Of a stretch of DNA of 64,000 bases, positions 56,287-64,000 are shown in pieces. The notes beneath the pieces were generated by a model that saw only the letters and a program-made list of their open reading frames with translations, did no database searches and was not told the DNA's origin. Each line of letters begins with the position of its first letter. Positions within the stretch are counted from its first letter, which is position 1. The translations under genes were made by a program, and so were the position numbers. The DNA is taken from assembly GCF_003025555.1 (NCBI RefSeq), contig NZ_PYMH01000003.1:294448-358447 (forward strand), read 5' to 3'. This stretch comes from Photobacterium lutimaris (lineage in GTDB: Bacteria > Pseudomonadota > Gammaproteobacteria > Enterobacterales > Vibrionaceae).

Positions 56287-56757
56287 AGTGTTGCCTATCT
56301 CGGTATTACAAAAATTATTGACGCGTAAAGATAGCCCAAAAGTTGGCAGGAATAAACCAAACTTGTGATATCACTTAGATTTTTATTCTAGTGCTTTCTT
56401 TTTTACTTCGTCTTTTATCAAAATAGATCAATGCATGCTGCCATTTTGAGCAATTGAAGTATGCCATCTATATAGATACCTAAGTAGTATGGACGTAGCA
56501 TTAAATGCCTTGGTTTTTTGAATAATTCACGATCTTGCTCTTATCGGAGCTGCGGAAGAGTAAAACTTTCATCATCGCTACTTGCGTCAGATGGCATGAG
56601 TCAGTATGTTGGGTCTATGTGAATATCTACCCATATTGTGTGGGTAAAAATGGAAGTCGATATACCAAAGGAATCACAGGCTCAGGCTCATTGATGAATC
56701 CCTATATATTTTCTTCCTGATTGATAAAGAACCAAGATAAAGTAGTTATGGTGGCTT
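56287..56757. other. Divergent region between aroH and the PEP-synthase-like gene
   Basis: About 470 bases holding promoters for both sides. ACTAG and CTAAGT half sites upstream of aroH are too far apart for a TrpR operator. A TATACC-type half site variant (GATACCTAAGTAGTA) is near 56475. Confidence 0.45.
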
Positions 56758-57639
56758 ATGACAAACAGCGCTCAGTCAGGTTTACAATTTTCTGAAATCC
56801 TTAAATCCTCTTCGCAATTATCAGATATGCGAGCTGATATTGGCCTGCTATCGGTTGATGATCTTTTGTTAGAAATTGGGATCCATCCTCTGGCAGCGGC
56901 ATATCCTGCTGACTTGTCCTCAGAAACTCAGCAGCAGTTACTGGCACAAACCGAGGGGAACCCAGCCGAATATTTTGTCTCTGCATTGGCAGAGAAGTTC
57001 ATCACTGCGGCACAGAAGGCTGGGGATAAACCGCTTAAAGTACGCCTTGCTGGCGCGGATTCATACCAGAGACAATCGCTTCTGGGCTCAGAACTAGAAG
57101 CCAAAGAGGTAAACCCTCTTATTGGCCAACGAGGCGTTTCTCGCTGGGCGAACAAGGCGATTCGTAAAGCGTTTGAACTGGAATGTGAAGCCATTAAGCG
57201 CGCCCGCATTGCAGAAGGTATGGCGAATATCGAGCTGGTTATCCCATTTGTTAGAACTTTCAGTGAGGCGGCGACAGCCATTGATTTACTGGCAGAGCAA
57301 GGGTTATGCCGAGGAGCGCAGGGGCTTAAGGTCCACCTGATGGCTGAACTACCAGCCAATGCACTGATGGCTGAAAAGTTTTTGCAATACTTCGATGGCC
57401 TAGTCATTGATATTGATCAGCTAGCTCAGTTTGCTCTTGGCTTGGATCAAACACATCCGTCATTGGAGTATTTGCATGATGATCAAAATGAGGCGGTATT
57501 AGCACTCATTGACCATGCTTTGAAGGCTACAAATGTAGCGAAGAAGCCATGTGATATGCTGAGCCATTACATCAATAAGGCGCCTAACCTCCAGCTGTGG
57601 TTGATGGAGCATGGAGTTTCTAAAGTGATTACACAATAG
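56758..57639 (+). CDS. Stand-alone, degenerate PEP-synthase C-terminal domain
   Basis: A 293-residue protein resembling only the PEP-binding TIM barrel of PEP synthase. Matches are IGIHPLAAAYPADL to the barrel start, NPLIGQRGVSRWANKAIRKAF to the ENPxLGxRGxxRY block, and IELVIPFVRTFSEA. Normally strict residues are lost: the RLSDFKSNEY motif reads RLAGADSYQRQ, GSNDMTQLALGLDR reads DIDQLAQFALGLDQ, and CGQGPSDH is replaced by KKPCDML. The ATP-grasp and phosphohistidine domains are missing entirely. It cannot be an active synthase but the frame is clean, so it is probably a retained binding or regulatory protein. Its own terminator follows. Confidence 0.8.
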   Translation: MTNSAQSGLQFSEILKSSSQLSDMRADIGLLSVDDLLLEIGIHPLAAAYPADLSSETQQQLLAQTEGNPAEYFVSALAEKFITAAQKAGDKPLKVRLAGADSYQRQSLLGSELEAKEVNPLIGQRGVSRWANKAIRKAFELECEAIKRARIAEGMANIELVIPFVRTFSEAATAIDLLAEQGLCRGAQGLKVHLMAELPANALMAEKFLQYFDGLVIDIDQLAQFALGLDQTHPSLEYLHDDQNEAVLALIDHALKATNVAKKPCDMLSHYINKAPNLQLWLMEHGVSKVITQ

Positions 57640-57660
57640 AGAACAAACTTTGAAATGAAG

Positions 57661-57698
57661 AACCCGGCGGATGCCTTATCCTGCCGGGTTCTTTTTTT
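57661..57698 (+). terminator. Intrinsic terminator of the PEP-synthase-like gene
   Basis: AACCCGGC plus GGAT pair with ATCC plus GCCGGGTT (one bulge), followed by CTTTTTTT. Confidence 0.88.
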
Positions 57699-57706
57699 GC
57701 TGGTTC

Positions 57707-58729
57707 TTACCTTAGCAGGACACTGCGAAGTGGCGTTTTACCTATCAGTGCAACTAAGCCATAGCTAATGATACATGTGAGAACAAAACGCAATATGTCA
57801 TTGGCGTAGCCTGTTAAACCAAGCAGAGGAAGGAGACGCATTAAATAGATAATGATCAGCAGGTGAATCAGGTAAATTCCGAGTACCTGTTTGCTAATGT
57901 TGAATTTTACCAGTGATTGCCCAAATTGAGGATGGCTCATCAATATGAAAAATAGCCCTGCCGCCCAGAAAGGGGTCCCAATGAGGAAATCATGCATATT
58001 GAAAGGTATGTCATAGCTCGTCAAGTACACCGCTTCTGCCAAATGTAACCCCATTCCAGCAATGGCGAGAGCCGTCGCTTTACCAACGCTTATTTGCCAT
58101 CCTTTTTGTTTGGTCATAAAGCCAATAGTGAGCATCAGCATACTCATGAATGGCCCGTTGCGAGTGAACAGCGGAGATTCAATACCAGTGAGTGGCTCAT
58201 AGCTACCAGCGGTAAGTCCAAAGAGATAAAGTGCTATCGCAACAGGCATGATCAAGCTTTGTTTCTTGACGTGACAACAAATTGCCATAATCAAAAGCCC
58301 ACAAATCAAACCAGGGATATACCAGAGATGAACCAAACTGCCTTCAAACAGGGTATTGAGCGGTTGGGAGAGCAAGTACTGCCAATAGCCGCTGCGCTCA
58401 GCCAGATAACCTGCCTCCCAGGCTAACTGGAGGTTAAAGGGCACAAGGAAATATATTGCACTCCATACCAGCCAGACTTTCAGCAATGGCAGGCTGTATT
58501 GCTTCATCGTACCTGCTGGCAAAGCGGAAAGTTTCGGAGCGATGAAATATCCAGCCAAAATAAAGAACAGTGGGACGGCAAATCGACTGAGTTGGTTAAT
58601 GAGTAGGCCTAGCCATGGCTCTCCGTTAATCAAGGGGACGGTCATAAAGAGTTGGCTATGAATAGCGATAACGCCGAGAAGGGCAATGATCCTTCCGGCT
58701 TCGAAGCTGGTAATGCGGTGATGTGTCAT
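57707..58729 (-). CDS. Acyltransferase-3 family membrane protein
   Basis: A 340-residue integral membrane protein with about ten helices, of the OafA/WecH acyltransferase-3 type. The N-terminal block FEAGRIIALLGVIAIHSQL contains the usual Arg and His, and LFFILAGYFIAP matches the second conserved site. Such proteins transfer acetyl or succinyl groups to surface polysaccharides. No glycan gene cluster is adjacent, so the substrate is unknown. ATG 58729 is the family-like start. Confidence 0.87.
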   Translation of the reverse strand: MTHHRITSFEAGRIIALLGVIAIHSQLFMTVPLINGEPWLGLLINQLSRFAVPLFFILAGYFIAPKLSALPAGTMKQYSLPLLKVWLVWSAIYFLVPFNLQLAWEAGYLAERSGYWQYLLSQPLNTLFEGSLVHLWYIPGLICGLLIMAICCHVKKQSLIMPVAIALYLFGLTAGSYEPLTGIESPLFTRNGPFMSMLMLTIGFMTKQKGWQISVGKATALAIAGMGLHLAEAVYLTSYDIPFNMHDFLIGTPFWAAGLFFILMSHPQFGQSLVKFNISKQVLGIYLIHLLIIIYLMRLLPLLGLTGYANDILRFVLTCIISYGLVALIGKTPLRSVLLR

Positions 58730-58853
58730 TGAAATTGAGAGTGGTTAATTCAGTCCTCAATTCTAACAGTTGTCGTGGACTGTGAGATATTTCACCGCGT
58801 TAGACTTTCAAAACTTGTGCTATAGCCCAAACAATTGATGAGAGATAGTTCAA

Positions 58854-59039
58854 ATGAGTAAGAAGCTTGATGATGTTTGTCTATTTTTATGGTCATTTGT
58901 GATCGCTATCTCATACACAGCGATTGTGCAACAAGTTCCTTATTGGTGTTCTAAGCTTTTATTTACTCTGATAACAGTGCGTAGAAGGTTTCATTATTTT
59001 TACTCAAATATACTCCCCAAAGCCCTTGCTGAGTACTAA
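58854..59039 (+). CDS. Possible small membrane peptide leading the hydroxylase operon
   Basis: ATG 58854 opens a 61-codon frame with one hydrophobic segment (FLWSFVIAISYTAIVQQV) and a basic C-terminus. I do not recognise it. Its end overlaps the hydroxylase start by 14 bases, and that start is a TTG without its own ribosome site, so translational coupling from this frame would make sense. It may equally be chance. Confidence 0.3.
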   Translation: MSKKLDDVCLFLWSFVIAISYTAIVQQVPYWCSKLLFTLITVRRRFHYFYSNILPKALAEY

Positions 59040-59595
59040 GCAGCAAACGATTGATTTAGATAAAGTTGATGAGGCTAAGTGGTTAAGTCACGTTAATAAA
59101 AGGTGCTTTGATGGGGAATGGTGTGTGCTGCCGTTGAGAGGGTTGGCAAAATACAAGATTTCTTCCCCCATTTTGCAAGCGTTTAATTTTGAAGAGTCAG
59201 CCAATTCTGAAGAATATGACAATTTCCCTATTCTTGGCTCGCTGCCGGGTATCTATCAATTTTTAACTTCGTTTCCATGCTCAATATTATCTGCCCGGTT
59301 GATGAAACTAAACCCAGGTTCAATGATTTTGCCCCATACGGATAACGGATTAGTGCTTACAAACGGTCAAGCAAGACTTCACTATTGTCTGAAAACTGAT
59401 CCGGATGTGGAGTTCGTTGTCGGGGGTAAGCGTTTGAAAATGTCTGAAGGAGAGTTGTGGTACATCAATGCGGCCGCAGAGCATGCTGTTTATCACCGAG
59501 GCCATATGCCTCGTATTCACCTGGTTTTCGATTGTATTGTCAATGATTGGCTCATGGCACAACTTCAACCAACGACGGAGTATGAAAATAGATGA
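59026..59595 (+). CDS. Aspartyl/asparaginyl beta-hydroxylase-like protein
   Basis: A 189-residue Fe(II)/2-oxoglutarate dioxygenase-type protein. The metal and cosubstrate signature is clear: LPHTDNG (His104, Asp106), RLHYCLKT (His119), GELWYINAAAEHAVYHRG (His153) and RIHLVFD (Arg163). Relatives hydroxylate Asp or Asn side chains in proteins or small molecules. The start is a TTG at 59026 with no ribosome site; an in-frame stop at 58972 rules out a longer frame. Its stop overlaps the next gene's start in ATGA. With a methyltransferase and a formyltransferase following, a modification or biosynthetic pathway is likely. Confidence 0.82.
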   Translation: MLSTKQQTIDLDKVDEAKWLSHVNKRCFDGEWCVLPLRGLAKYKISSPILQAFNFEESANSEEYDNFPILGSLPGIYQFLTSFPCSILSARLMKLNPGSMILPHTDNGLVLTNGQARLHYCLKTDPDVEFVVGGKRLKMSEGELWYINAAAEHAVYHRGHMPRIHLVFDCIVNDWLMAQLQPTTEYENR

Positions 59596-60836
59596 AAACA
59601 CAAGCACAGAAGGTGAAACATTCAAATGTGGCCGAGCTCGATTTTGCGGATCCCGCCGTTGATGATCTGTTGAAGTTTTCCATCCGTCAGCAACTGGAGT
59701 CCTTGGCGCAGCAACAGTTATCCCAGGCCGAGCGCAAGTTGAAACTGCAGCAGAGCTTTACCCAAGCGATGACGGCTGTGTTGACTGACAGCGTGACCGT
59801 GCATGAGCAGTTAACTGCACTTTTTACTGATATGTACGATCAGGCCATGTTGTCAATGGCGCAGGCGGCTTTGAGCCAAGATGTTCTGACCCGTCAATAT
59901 GTCAGCGCAACAGGGCTGATTATGTCGCCACTCAATTGCAGTACCACCATCAAAGATATTTACCGAATACGTGGGTTCGTTCGTGGGTTAGATAAAGCGA
60001 TCAAAGCCAAGCTCAGCAACAGGAAGCAAGTGCGTTTGCTCTATCCGGCTTGTGGTCCCTTTGCCCCATTGTTACTGCCATTGTTGCAGTATTACCAAGA
60101 CGAAGGTGGGGTCGACAGTAGTCAGTTAAAGGTCGTGCTTGTCGATATACAGCCAGGCGCGATTCAGTCATTGCACCAATTGGTTAAAGACCTGAATGTA
60201 TCGGACTATGTCGAAGCTATCGTCGAGGCAGATGCCACACAGTACGAGCCGCAGGGGGCGATAGACATTCTGTTGCTTGAGGCGTTGCAACATGGCTTTA
60301 CCCAAGAGGGGCAGTTAAGCATTGCCCGGCACCAGGTTCAGTTCCTGAGCCTTGATGGCTTCTTAGTGCCGCAGTCCATTTCTGTACAGGCGATCATGGT
60401 ACACGGCGACACGGAGTTTAACCAACAGTGGCAGTCTGCCGCCTATACCCATTCATCCAACCTATCTGCCCGTGAGCAGCGAGTTGAATTGGGTGAAATA
60501 TTACATATATCCAAAACAGCATTGATTGCGATGCAACCCATTACGCTGTCCGGTGATATTGAGGTCGTTCAGGCGGGCACGCTGTTGTTACCTGATGGTG
60601 TCACTGATATGCCAGAGCGAATTCTTGCGATATATGCGCGTATCCATGCCTTTGGCGACGAAGTGGTTGATGAGTATGACTCCGGTATTACTCACCCTTT
60701 ACCGGACATGACGTTTTACGTCGATGCCACGCCTTCGGTTCCCGACAACAAGTATTTTGTTGCTCGAGGTGGGGAGAGGGTTGGCTTTTATTATCAATTA
60801 TCGGGATTGCCTCGGTTCATTCCCGTCAAAGCCTAA
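59592..60836 (+). CDS. SAM-dependent methyltransferase-like protein (PRMT-like)
   Basis: A 414-residue protein. The N-terminal 120 residues are helical. A Rossmann methyltransferase core follows: motif I RLLYPACGPFAPLLLP (about 148-163), an acidic strand end VVLVDIQPGA (Asp185), EADATQY, and DILLLEALQHGF with the acidic residue expected of arginine-methyltransferase relatives. A beta-rich C-terminal half follows, like the PRMT barrel. The substrate is unknown. It is translationally coupled to the hydroxylase by a 4-base ATGA overlap, and the formyltransferase follows 20 bases later. Confidence 0.75.
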   Translation: MKTQAQKVKHSNVAELDFADPAVDDLLKFSIRQQLESLAQQQLSQAERKLKLQQSFTQAMTAVLTDSVTVHEQLTALFTDMYDQAMLSMAQAALSQDVLTRQYVSATGLIMSPLNCSTTIKDIYRIRGFVRGLDKAIKAKLSNRKQVRLLYPACGPFAPLLLPLLQYYQDEGGVDSSQLKVVLVDIQPGAIQSLHQLVKDLNVSDYVEAIVEADATQYEPQGAIDILLLEALQHGFTQEGQLSIARHQVQFLSLDGFLVPQSISVQAIMVHGDTEFNQQWQSAAYTHSSNLSAREQRVELGEILHISKTALIAMQPITLSGDIEVVQAGTLLLPDGVTDMPERILAIYARIHAFGDEVVDEYDSGITHPLPDMTFYVDATPSVPDNKYFVARGGERVGFYYQLSGLPRFIPVKA

Positions 60837-60856
60837 GCTAGCAAAAGGATCAGAGC

Positions 60857-61795
60857 ATGGAACGCTTAAACAAGGTCGTTGTTTTTACTACCAGTTGCGT
60901 CAGTATCCCTGTTATTGAGTTGCTCGCGAGTCAAAACAGGCTGGCGGGTGTGGTGACGTTATCACTAGAAGATCTCGGTGACAGCCGATTAGTCGGCGAT
61001 TTGCAACAACTGCGCCAGCAACTGGTACAGGCAGATATTCCCCAAGTTGATCTAAATGATGCATGCTTGTTGGCCCAGTTCGATTATTGGCAAGCCAGCG
61101 CGGGGTTAGTTTTTGGCTTTTCTCATAAAATCGAAGCCCAGGTCTGTGATTACTTTGAGGGGGACATTTTTAACCTTCATGCGTCCGATCTGCCTGTCTA
61201 CCGGGGTAGCAACCCCATCTATTGGCAATTGCGCGATAACCTTACCCGAACCCAACTGACTTTGCACCGCCTTACTCAGCAGATGGATAGTGGTGAGATA
61301 GGTTTGCAATCACCGCTAGTTATTCATCCTTTTGATAATCATCAGAGCTTCAGTCTTCGCGTGATGCAAGCCGCCCCGCAGTTGGTGGCCGATTTTATCG
61401 CAGGCTACGAAGCTGGTGCCATTGAATGGCGGGCGCAGCAAGGCGAGGTATCGCTGGCTCCGAGAGTTAATGCTGACAATGCCCAGCTTAGTTGGTCCGA
61501 GCATACCGTGGCCGATTTTATCGGTGCGGCACGGGCCGGTAATCCTCACCATGGTGGCGTGGCGGTCCATGTCAATGGTGGTACGTTTAACGTCATGCAA
61601 ATCTCTGCCAGCTCGCAGCCTAGCTTTGGATGCGTTCCGGGTACTGTGCTGGCGGTTGATAAAGGTAAAGGGCTGATTGTGGCCGCTAAAGACGGCGCAG
61701 TGAGCCTGGATGTGATCGTCGCCCAATCGGGCTACTACAGTGGCTATCAGTTCGCCGTATTTTACCAGCTAGATGCTGGGATGATTTTGGGGTAG
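60857..61795 (+). CDS. Formyltransferase family protein
   Basis: A 312-residue protein of the methionyl-tRNA/amine formyltransferase fold. The catalytic triad is intact and has the same numbering as E. coli Fmt: Asn106 and His108 in FNLHASDLPVYRG, and Asp144 in QQMDSGEIG. It uses 10-formyltetrahydrofolate to formylate an amine. The first Rossmann segment is shorter and lacks Fmt-specific tRNA-loop features, so it is not the housekeeping Fmt but more like sugar-amine or amino-acid formyltransferases. It ends the three-gene operon. ATG 60857 has AAAGGA upstream. Confidence 0.85.
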   Translation: MERLNKVVVFTTSCVSIPVIELLASQNRLAGVVTLSLEDLGDSRLVGDLQQLRQQLVQADIPQVDLNDACLLAQFDYWQASAGLVFGFSHKIEAQVCDYFEGDIFNLHASDLPVYRGSNPIYWQLRDNLTRTQLTLHRLTQQMDSGEIGLQSPLVIHPFDNHQSFSLRVMQAAPQLVADFIAGYEAGAIEWRAQQGEVSLAPRVNADNAQLSWSEHTVADFIGAARAGNPHHGGVAVHVNGGTFNVMQISASSQPSFGCVPGTVLAVDKGKGLIVAAKDGAVSLDVIVAQSGYYSGYQFAVFYQLDAGMILG

Positions 61796-61876
61796 GCGAA
61801 GCAATATTCGCCACCTTGCTGATAGTTCACAGTTATGTAGTCGTGACTATCTCCATTAATTGTAAGGAGAAAGTTC

Positions 61877-62494
61877 ATGGAAACCTATATAGGAAGTATT
61901 CATACCGTTGGGTTCAACTTTGCCCCGAAAGGCAGTTCATTTTGTCAAGGGCAATTGCTGCCAATTAATAACAATGAGGCGGTTTTTGCCTTGCTTGGAA
62001 CCACGTTTGGTGGGGATGGTAGAACAACACTTGGCTTACCTGATTTACAGGGGCGTTCGCCTGTGGGGGTGGGGCAAGGAAAAGGTTTGTCAACAATAAT
62101 GTGGGGCCAGAGCTATGGTTCTGAACTTACGACGCTGAGTTTAAACAATCTTCCTCAACATTCACATGTGGCTGAGTTTAACCCGTCTGGCGGTGGCGGT
62201 AGCGTTGAGGTGTCAGTGATGGCCTCAAAAAAAGCGGGCGATACGGCTGCTAAAGACAATGCTGTTTTAGCGAATGTGACCGAAGGTATGGGTTTACAAA
62301 CAGCCTATGCCGCAAACCCTGCTGATGCTGATCTTGTTTCTCTTGGTGGCGTGCGCGTGCAGGGGAGCAGCAGCGGTGGCGGAACGGTGGCAGTTGGAAA
62401 CACAGGTTCAAACCAAGCATTTGGGATTCGAAATCCGTATTTGGGTCTTTACCACATCATTTCTTTAGTGGGGGTATTTCCATCGCGCAACTAA
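61877..62494 (+). CDS. Phage tail-collar domain protein (MdpB-like)
   Basis: A 205-residue protein with the tail-collar fold. It has the typical opening YIGSIHTVGFNFAPKGSSFC, the core QGQLLPINNNEAVFALLGTT, GLPDLQGRSPVGVGQ and the ending RNPYLGLYHIISLVGVFPSRN. A Gly-rich middle is present. Such proteins occur in bacteria outside prophages (microcystin-dependent protein type) and may be surface or fibre components. There are no other phage genes here. AAGGAGA is well placed before ATG 61877. Confidence 0.88.
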   Translation: METYIGSIHTVGFNFAPKGSSFCQGQLLPINNNEAVFALLGTTFGGDGRTTLGLPDLQGRSPVGVGQGKGLSTIMWGQSYGSELTTLSLNNLPQHSHVAEFNPSGGGGSVEVSVMASKKAGDTAAKDNAVLANVTEGMGLQTAYAANPADADLVSLGGVRVQGSSSGGGTVAVGNTGSNQAFGIRNPYLGLYHIISLVGVFPSRN

Positions 62495-62586
62495 GGAAGG
62501 GGGTCTAGTTCATCATAGATAATTGTCGAGGATCACTATAAAGGGCTGAGCACCACAAGGATGTGGTAACTGGGGGAGAAATAGAT

Positions 62587-64000
62587 ATGGATGGTTTGTT
62601 TAGATTTGGTCCAAATAGCTTGAGAAATTGTTGGAGAGCTATAATTTTTTATAGTGCAACCTTGGGTTTGATATATTCTGGGCAAGTGAACAGTGCGATT
62701 GTGGTAAATGACACTAATGGCTGGGCGTTTAATATTTGGTCTTCTAGCCAGTACGGTTCGGAGTGGGGGCAGACGTTTGAAGCTCCTGCAACAGGTGTGG
62801 TTACCAAAGTAGAACTTGTTTCAAACCAATCATCTACATGTACAATTCAATTTTATGAATTTAGTGGTAGTAAAGGTGCGTCAATAGGTAGTGAACAACA
62901 ATGGAATTTCACTAATACGTTCATCACCAGTTCAGAGCAGAATGGTTATAGTTTTAGTGAAATTTCCCTTACCGACTCTGTACCTGTTACTGAAGGGAAT
63001 ACTTATCTTTTTACGCTAATGCCTGCTGATTGTCATAGCATTAACTATTCGGATAGTAACAAGTCAGCTAATTACGGAAACCCACCATTTTATCCTAATG
63101 GAAAACTGTATTTAGATGGTGCTGTTTTTCCCGATTATGACCTAACCTTCAGACTGACGGTGACACCCTTGTCGGCAGGTAACACAGCGCCGATCATTTC
63201 AGGGGCGCCGGCGACCTCGGTCAACCAGGACGCCAGCTACAGCTTCATGCCGACCGCCAGTGATATCGACAACGATGTTCTGACCTTCAGTATCGAAAAC
63301 CAACCTGCGTGGGCAAGCTTTAATACGGCCTCGGGCGTATTGAGTGGCACGCCGACCAACGACGATGTCGGTACTACCTCGAACATCTCTATTAAAGTCA
63401 GTGATGGCACAGAAACCGTAAGTCTTGCAGCCTTCAACTTGGAAGTGGTGAACGTTAACGATGCACCGCAAATCGGTGGCAGCCCAGCTACCAGCGTGCA
63501 GCAGGACGCCAGTTACAGCTTTACCCCGACGGCGAGCGATATCGACAATGATGATCTGACCTTCAGTATTGAAAATCAGCCATCGTGGGCGAGCTTTAAT
63601 GCGGCTTCGGGTGTATTGAGCGGCATACCGACCAATGACGATGTCGGCACGACCTCGAACATCACTATCAAGGTCAGTGATGGCACAGAAACGGTAAGTT
63701 TGGATGCGTTCAATCTCGAAGTGGTGAACGTTAACGACGCGCCGGTGATCTCAGGCAGTCCGGGCACCAGTGTGCAGCAAGATGCCAGTTACAGCTTCAC
63801 GCCGACGGCGAGTGATATCGACAACGATGACCTGGCCTTCAGCATTGAAAATCAGCCATCGTGGGCGAGTTTTAATACCGCGAGCGGCTTGCTCAGCGGT
63901 ACACCGACTAACGATGATGTCGGTACCACCTCGAACATCATGATTAAGGTCAGTGATGGCACTGAAACCGCCAGTTTGGGTGCGTTCAATCTGGAAGTGG
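62587..64000 (+). CDS. Large secreted repeat protein (Ig/cadherin-like), 3' end outside window
   Basis: An open frame from ATG 62587 to the window edge (471 codons seen) with no stop. GGGGGAG is 8 bases before the ATG. Residues about 18-36 look like a signal peptide (core AIIFYSATLGLIYSG). Residues 40-197 form a beta-rich domain without repeats, possibly a choice-of-anchor type. From residue 201 there are 92-residue repeats with the Ig/cadherin-like pattern NDAPxIxGxP, QDASYSFTPTASDIDNDD and TFSIENQPSWASF. The acidic DIDND sites suggest calcium binding. It is probably an adhesin or S-layer-type surface protein; the export route cannot be seen without the C-terminus. Confidence 0.88.
   Translation, partial: MDGLFRFGPNSLRNCWRAIIFYSATLGLIYSGQVNSAIVVNDTNGWAFNIWSSSQYGSEWGQTFEAPATGVVTKVELVSNQSSTCTIQFYEFSGSKGASIGSEQQWNFTNTFITSSEQNGYSFSEISLTDSVPVTEGNTYLFTLMPADCHSINYSDSNKSANYGNPPFYPNGKLYLDGAVFPDYDLTFRLTVTPLSAGNTAPIISGAPATSVNQDASYSFMPTASDIDNDVLTFSIENQPAWASFNTASGVLSGTPTNDDVGTTSNISIKVSDGTETVSLAAFNLEVVNVNDAPQIGGSPATSVQQDASYSFTPTASDIDNDDLTFSIENQPSWASFNAASGVLSGIPTNDDVGTTSNITIKVSDGTETVSLDAFNLEVVNVNDAPVISGSPGTSVQQDASYSFTPTASDIDNDDLAFSIENQPSWASFNTASGLLSGTPTNDDVGTTSNIMIKVSDGTETASLGAFNLEV
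63187..63462 (+). repeat. 276-bp tandem repeat, unit 1
   Basis: First 92-codon Ig/cadherin-like unit of the large secreted protein. It differs from units 2 and 3 at scattered positions, more than they differ from each other. Confidence 0.9.
63463..63738 (+). repeat. 276-bp tandem repeat, unit 2
   Basis: Second unit, in register with the first at exactly 276 bases and nearly identical in nucleotide sequence to unit 3. Confidence 0.92.
63739..64000 (+). repeat. 276-bp tandem repeat, unit 3 (cut by window edge)
   Basis: Third unit, 262 of 276 bases seen. It continues in frame beyond the window, so more copies are likely. Confidence 0.92.

Noticed and set aside
56360..56410. TrpR operator upstream of aroH
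   Set aside because: ACTAG and CTAAGT are present but 9 bases apart; the TrpR site needs about 4 bases between half sites.
56535..56720. A 61-codon open frame between aroH and the PEP-synthase-like gene
   Set aside because: No ribosome site, no family resemblance, and Cys/Trp/Tyr-rich composition typical of chance frames.
61877..62494. Prophage remnant suggested by the tail-collar domain
   Set aside because: No integrase, capsid, portal, tail-tube or lysis genes nearby; collar-domain proteins of this type also occur as ordinary bacterial proteins.
1..64000. CRISPR array or insertion sequence
   Set aside because: No regularly spaced direct repeats with unique spacers and no transposase frame were seen; the tandem repeats found are in-gene protein repeats or very short units.

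Overview
The window is a stretch of chromosome from a marine gammaproteobacterium of the family Vibrionaceae, most likely Photobacterium or a close relative. The basis is gene content and protein resemblance: DUF3334 and DUF3802 proteins, a VcINDY-like dicarboxylate carrier, kbl-tdh, a napEABC cluster, ABC-F ybiT, two lpxL-type genes and many methyl-accepting/GGDEF signalling genes. The species call is inference; no 16S rRNA lies in the window. Most of the DNA is ordinary housekeeping sequence with tight spacing and clear intrinsic terminators.

Layout. 1-11.3 kb: the 3' end of ppsA, a long-form GAPDH, a secreted rhodanese with a hybrid histidine kinase, maltodextrin glucosidase, a DUF4174 protein, and a LysR regulator divergent from kbl-tdh (threonine to glycine plus acetyl-CoA). 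11.3-15.6 kb: DcuC-type carrier, ybiT with a hairpin leader, yaiI. 15.7-23.2 kb: a signalling stretch with a DUF3334 (CheX-like) protein, a glutaredoxin, a REC-CheC protein translationally coupled to a PAS-GGDEF cyclase, DUF3802, and an MCP behind a possible Fur box. 23.3-33.4 kb: tapT, nagK, a DEAD-box helicase, a membrane GGDEF cyclase, a second-type fabH, a Gfo/Idh/MocA oxidoreductase, a DASS carrier, sanA and a tRNA-Pro(GGG). 34-43.5 kb: an orphan small protein, an ABC-2 exporter, a KorA-like HTH, then an unusual cassette of a membrane coiled-coil protein (DUF2760) with two non-canonical Hsp70 proteins, followed by yajD and a winged-helix protein. 43.7-47.4 kb: napE-napA-napB-napC without napD. 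47.7-58.7 kb: two lpxL paralogues, an AGCS symporter, pirin, sdaC, yajQ, aroH, a stand-alone degenerate PEP-synthase domain, and an acyltransferase-3 protein.

58.8-64 kb is the most distinctive part. An iron-dependent Asp/Asn hydroxylase-like protein, a SAM-dependent methyltransferase-like protein and a formyltransferase with an intact Asn-His-Asp triad are packed together. They are followed by a tail-collar-domain protein and a large secreted protein open to the window edge, built of near-identical 276-bp Ig/cadherin-like repeats. I infer a possible modification or small-molecule cassette attached to a surface protein; its function is unknown.

Metabolically, the window links amino-acid catabolism and uptake (kbl-tdh, sdaC, AGCS), C4-dicarboxylate transport (DcuC, DASS), anaerobic nitrate respiration (nap), lipid A assembly (lpxL) and aromatic biosynthesis (aroH), with much c-di-GMP and chemotaxis-type signalling.
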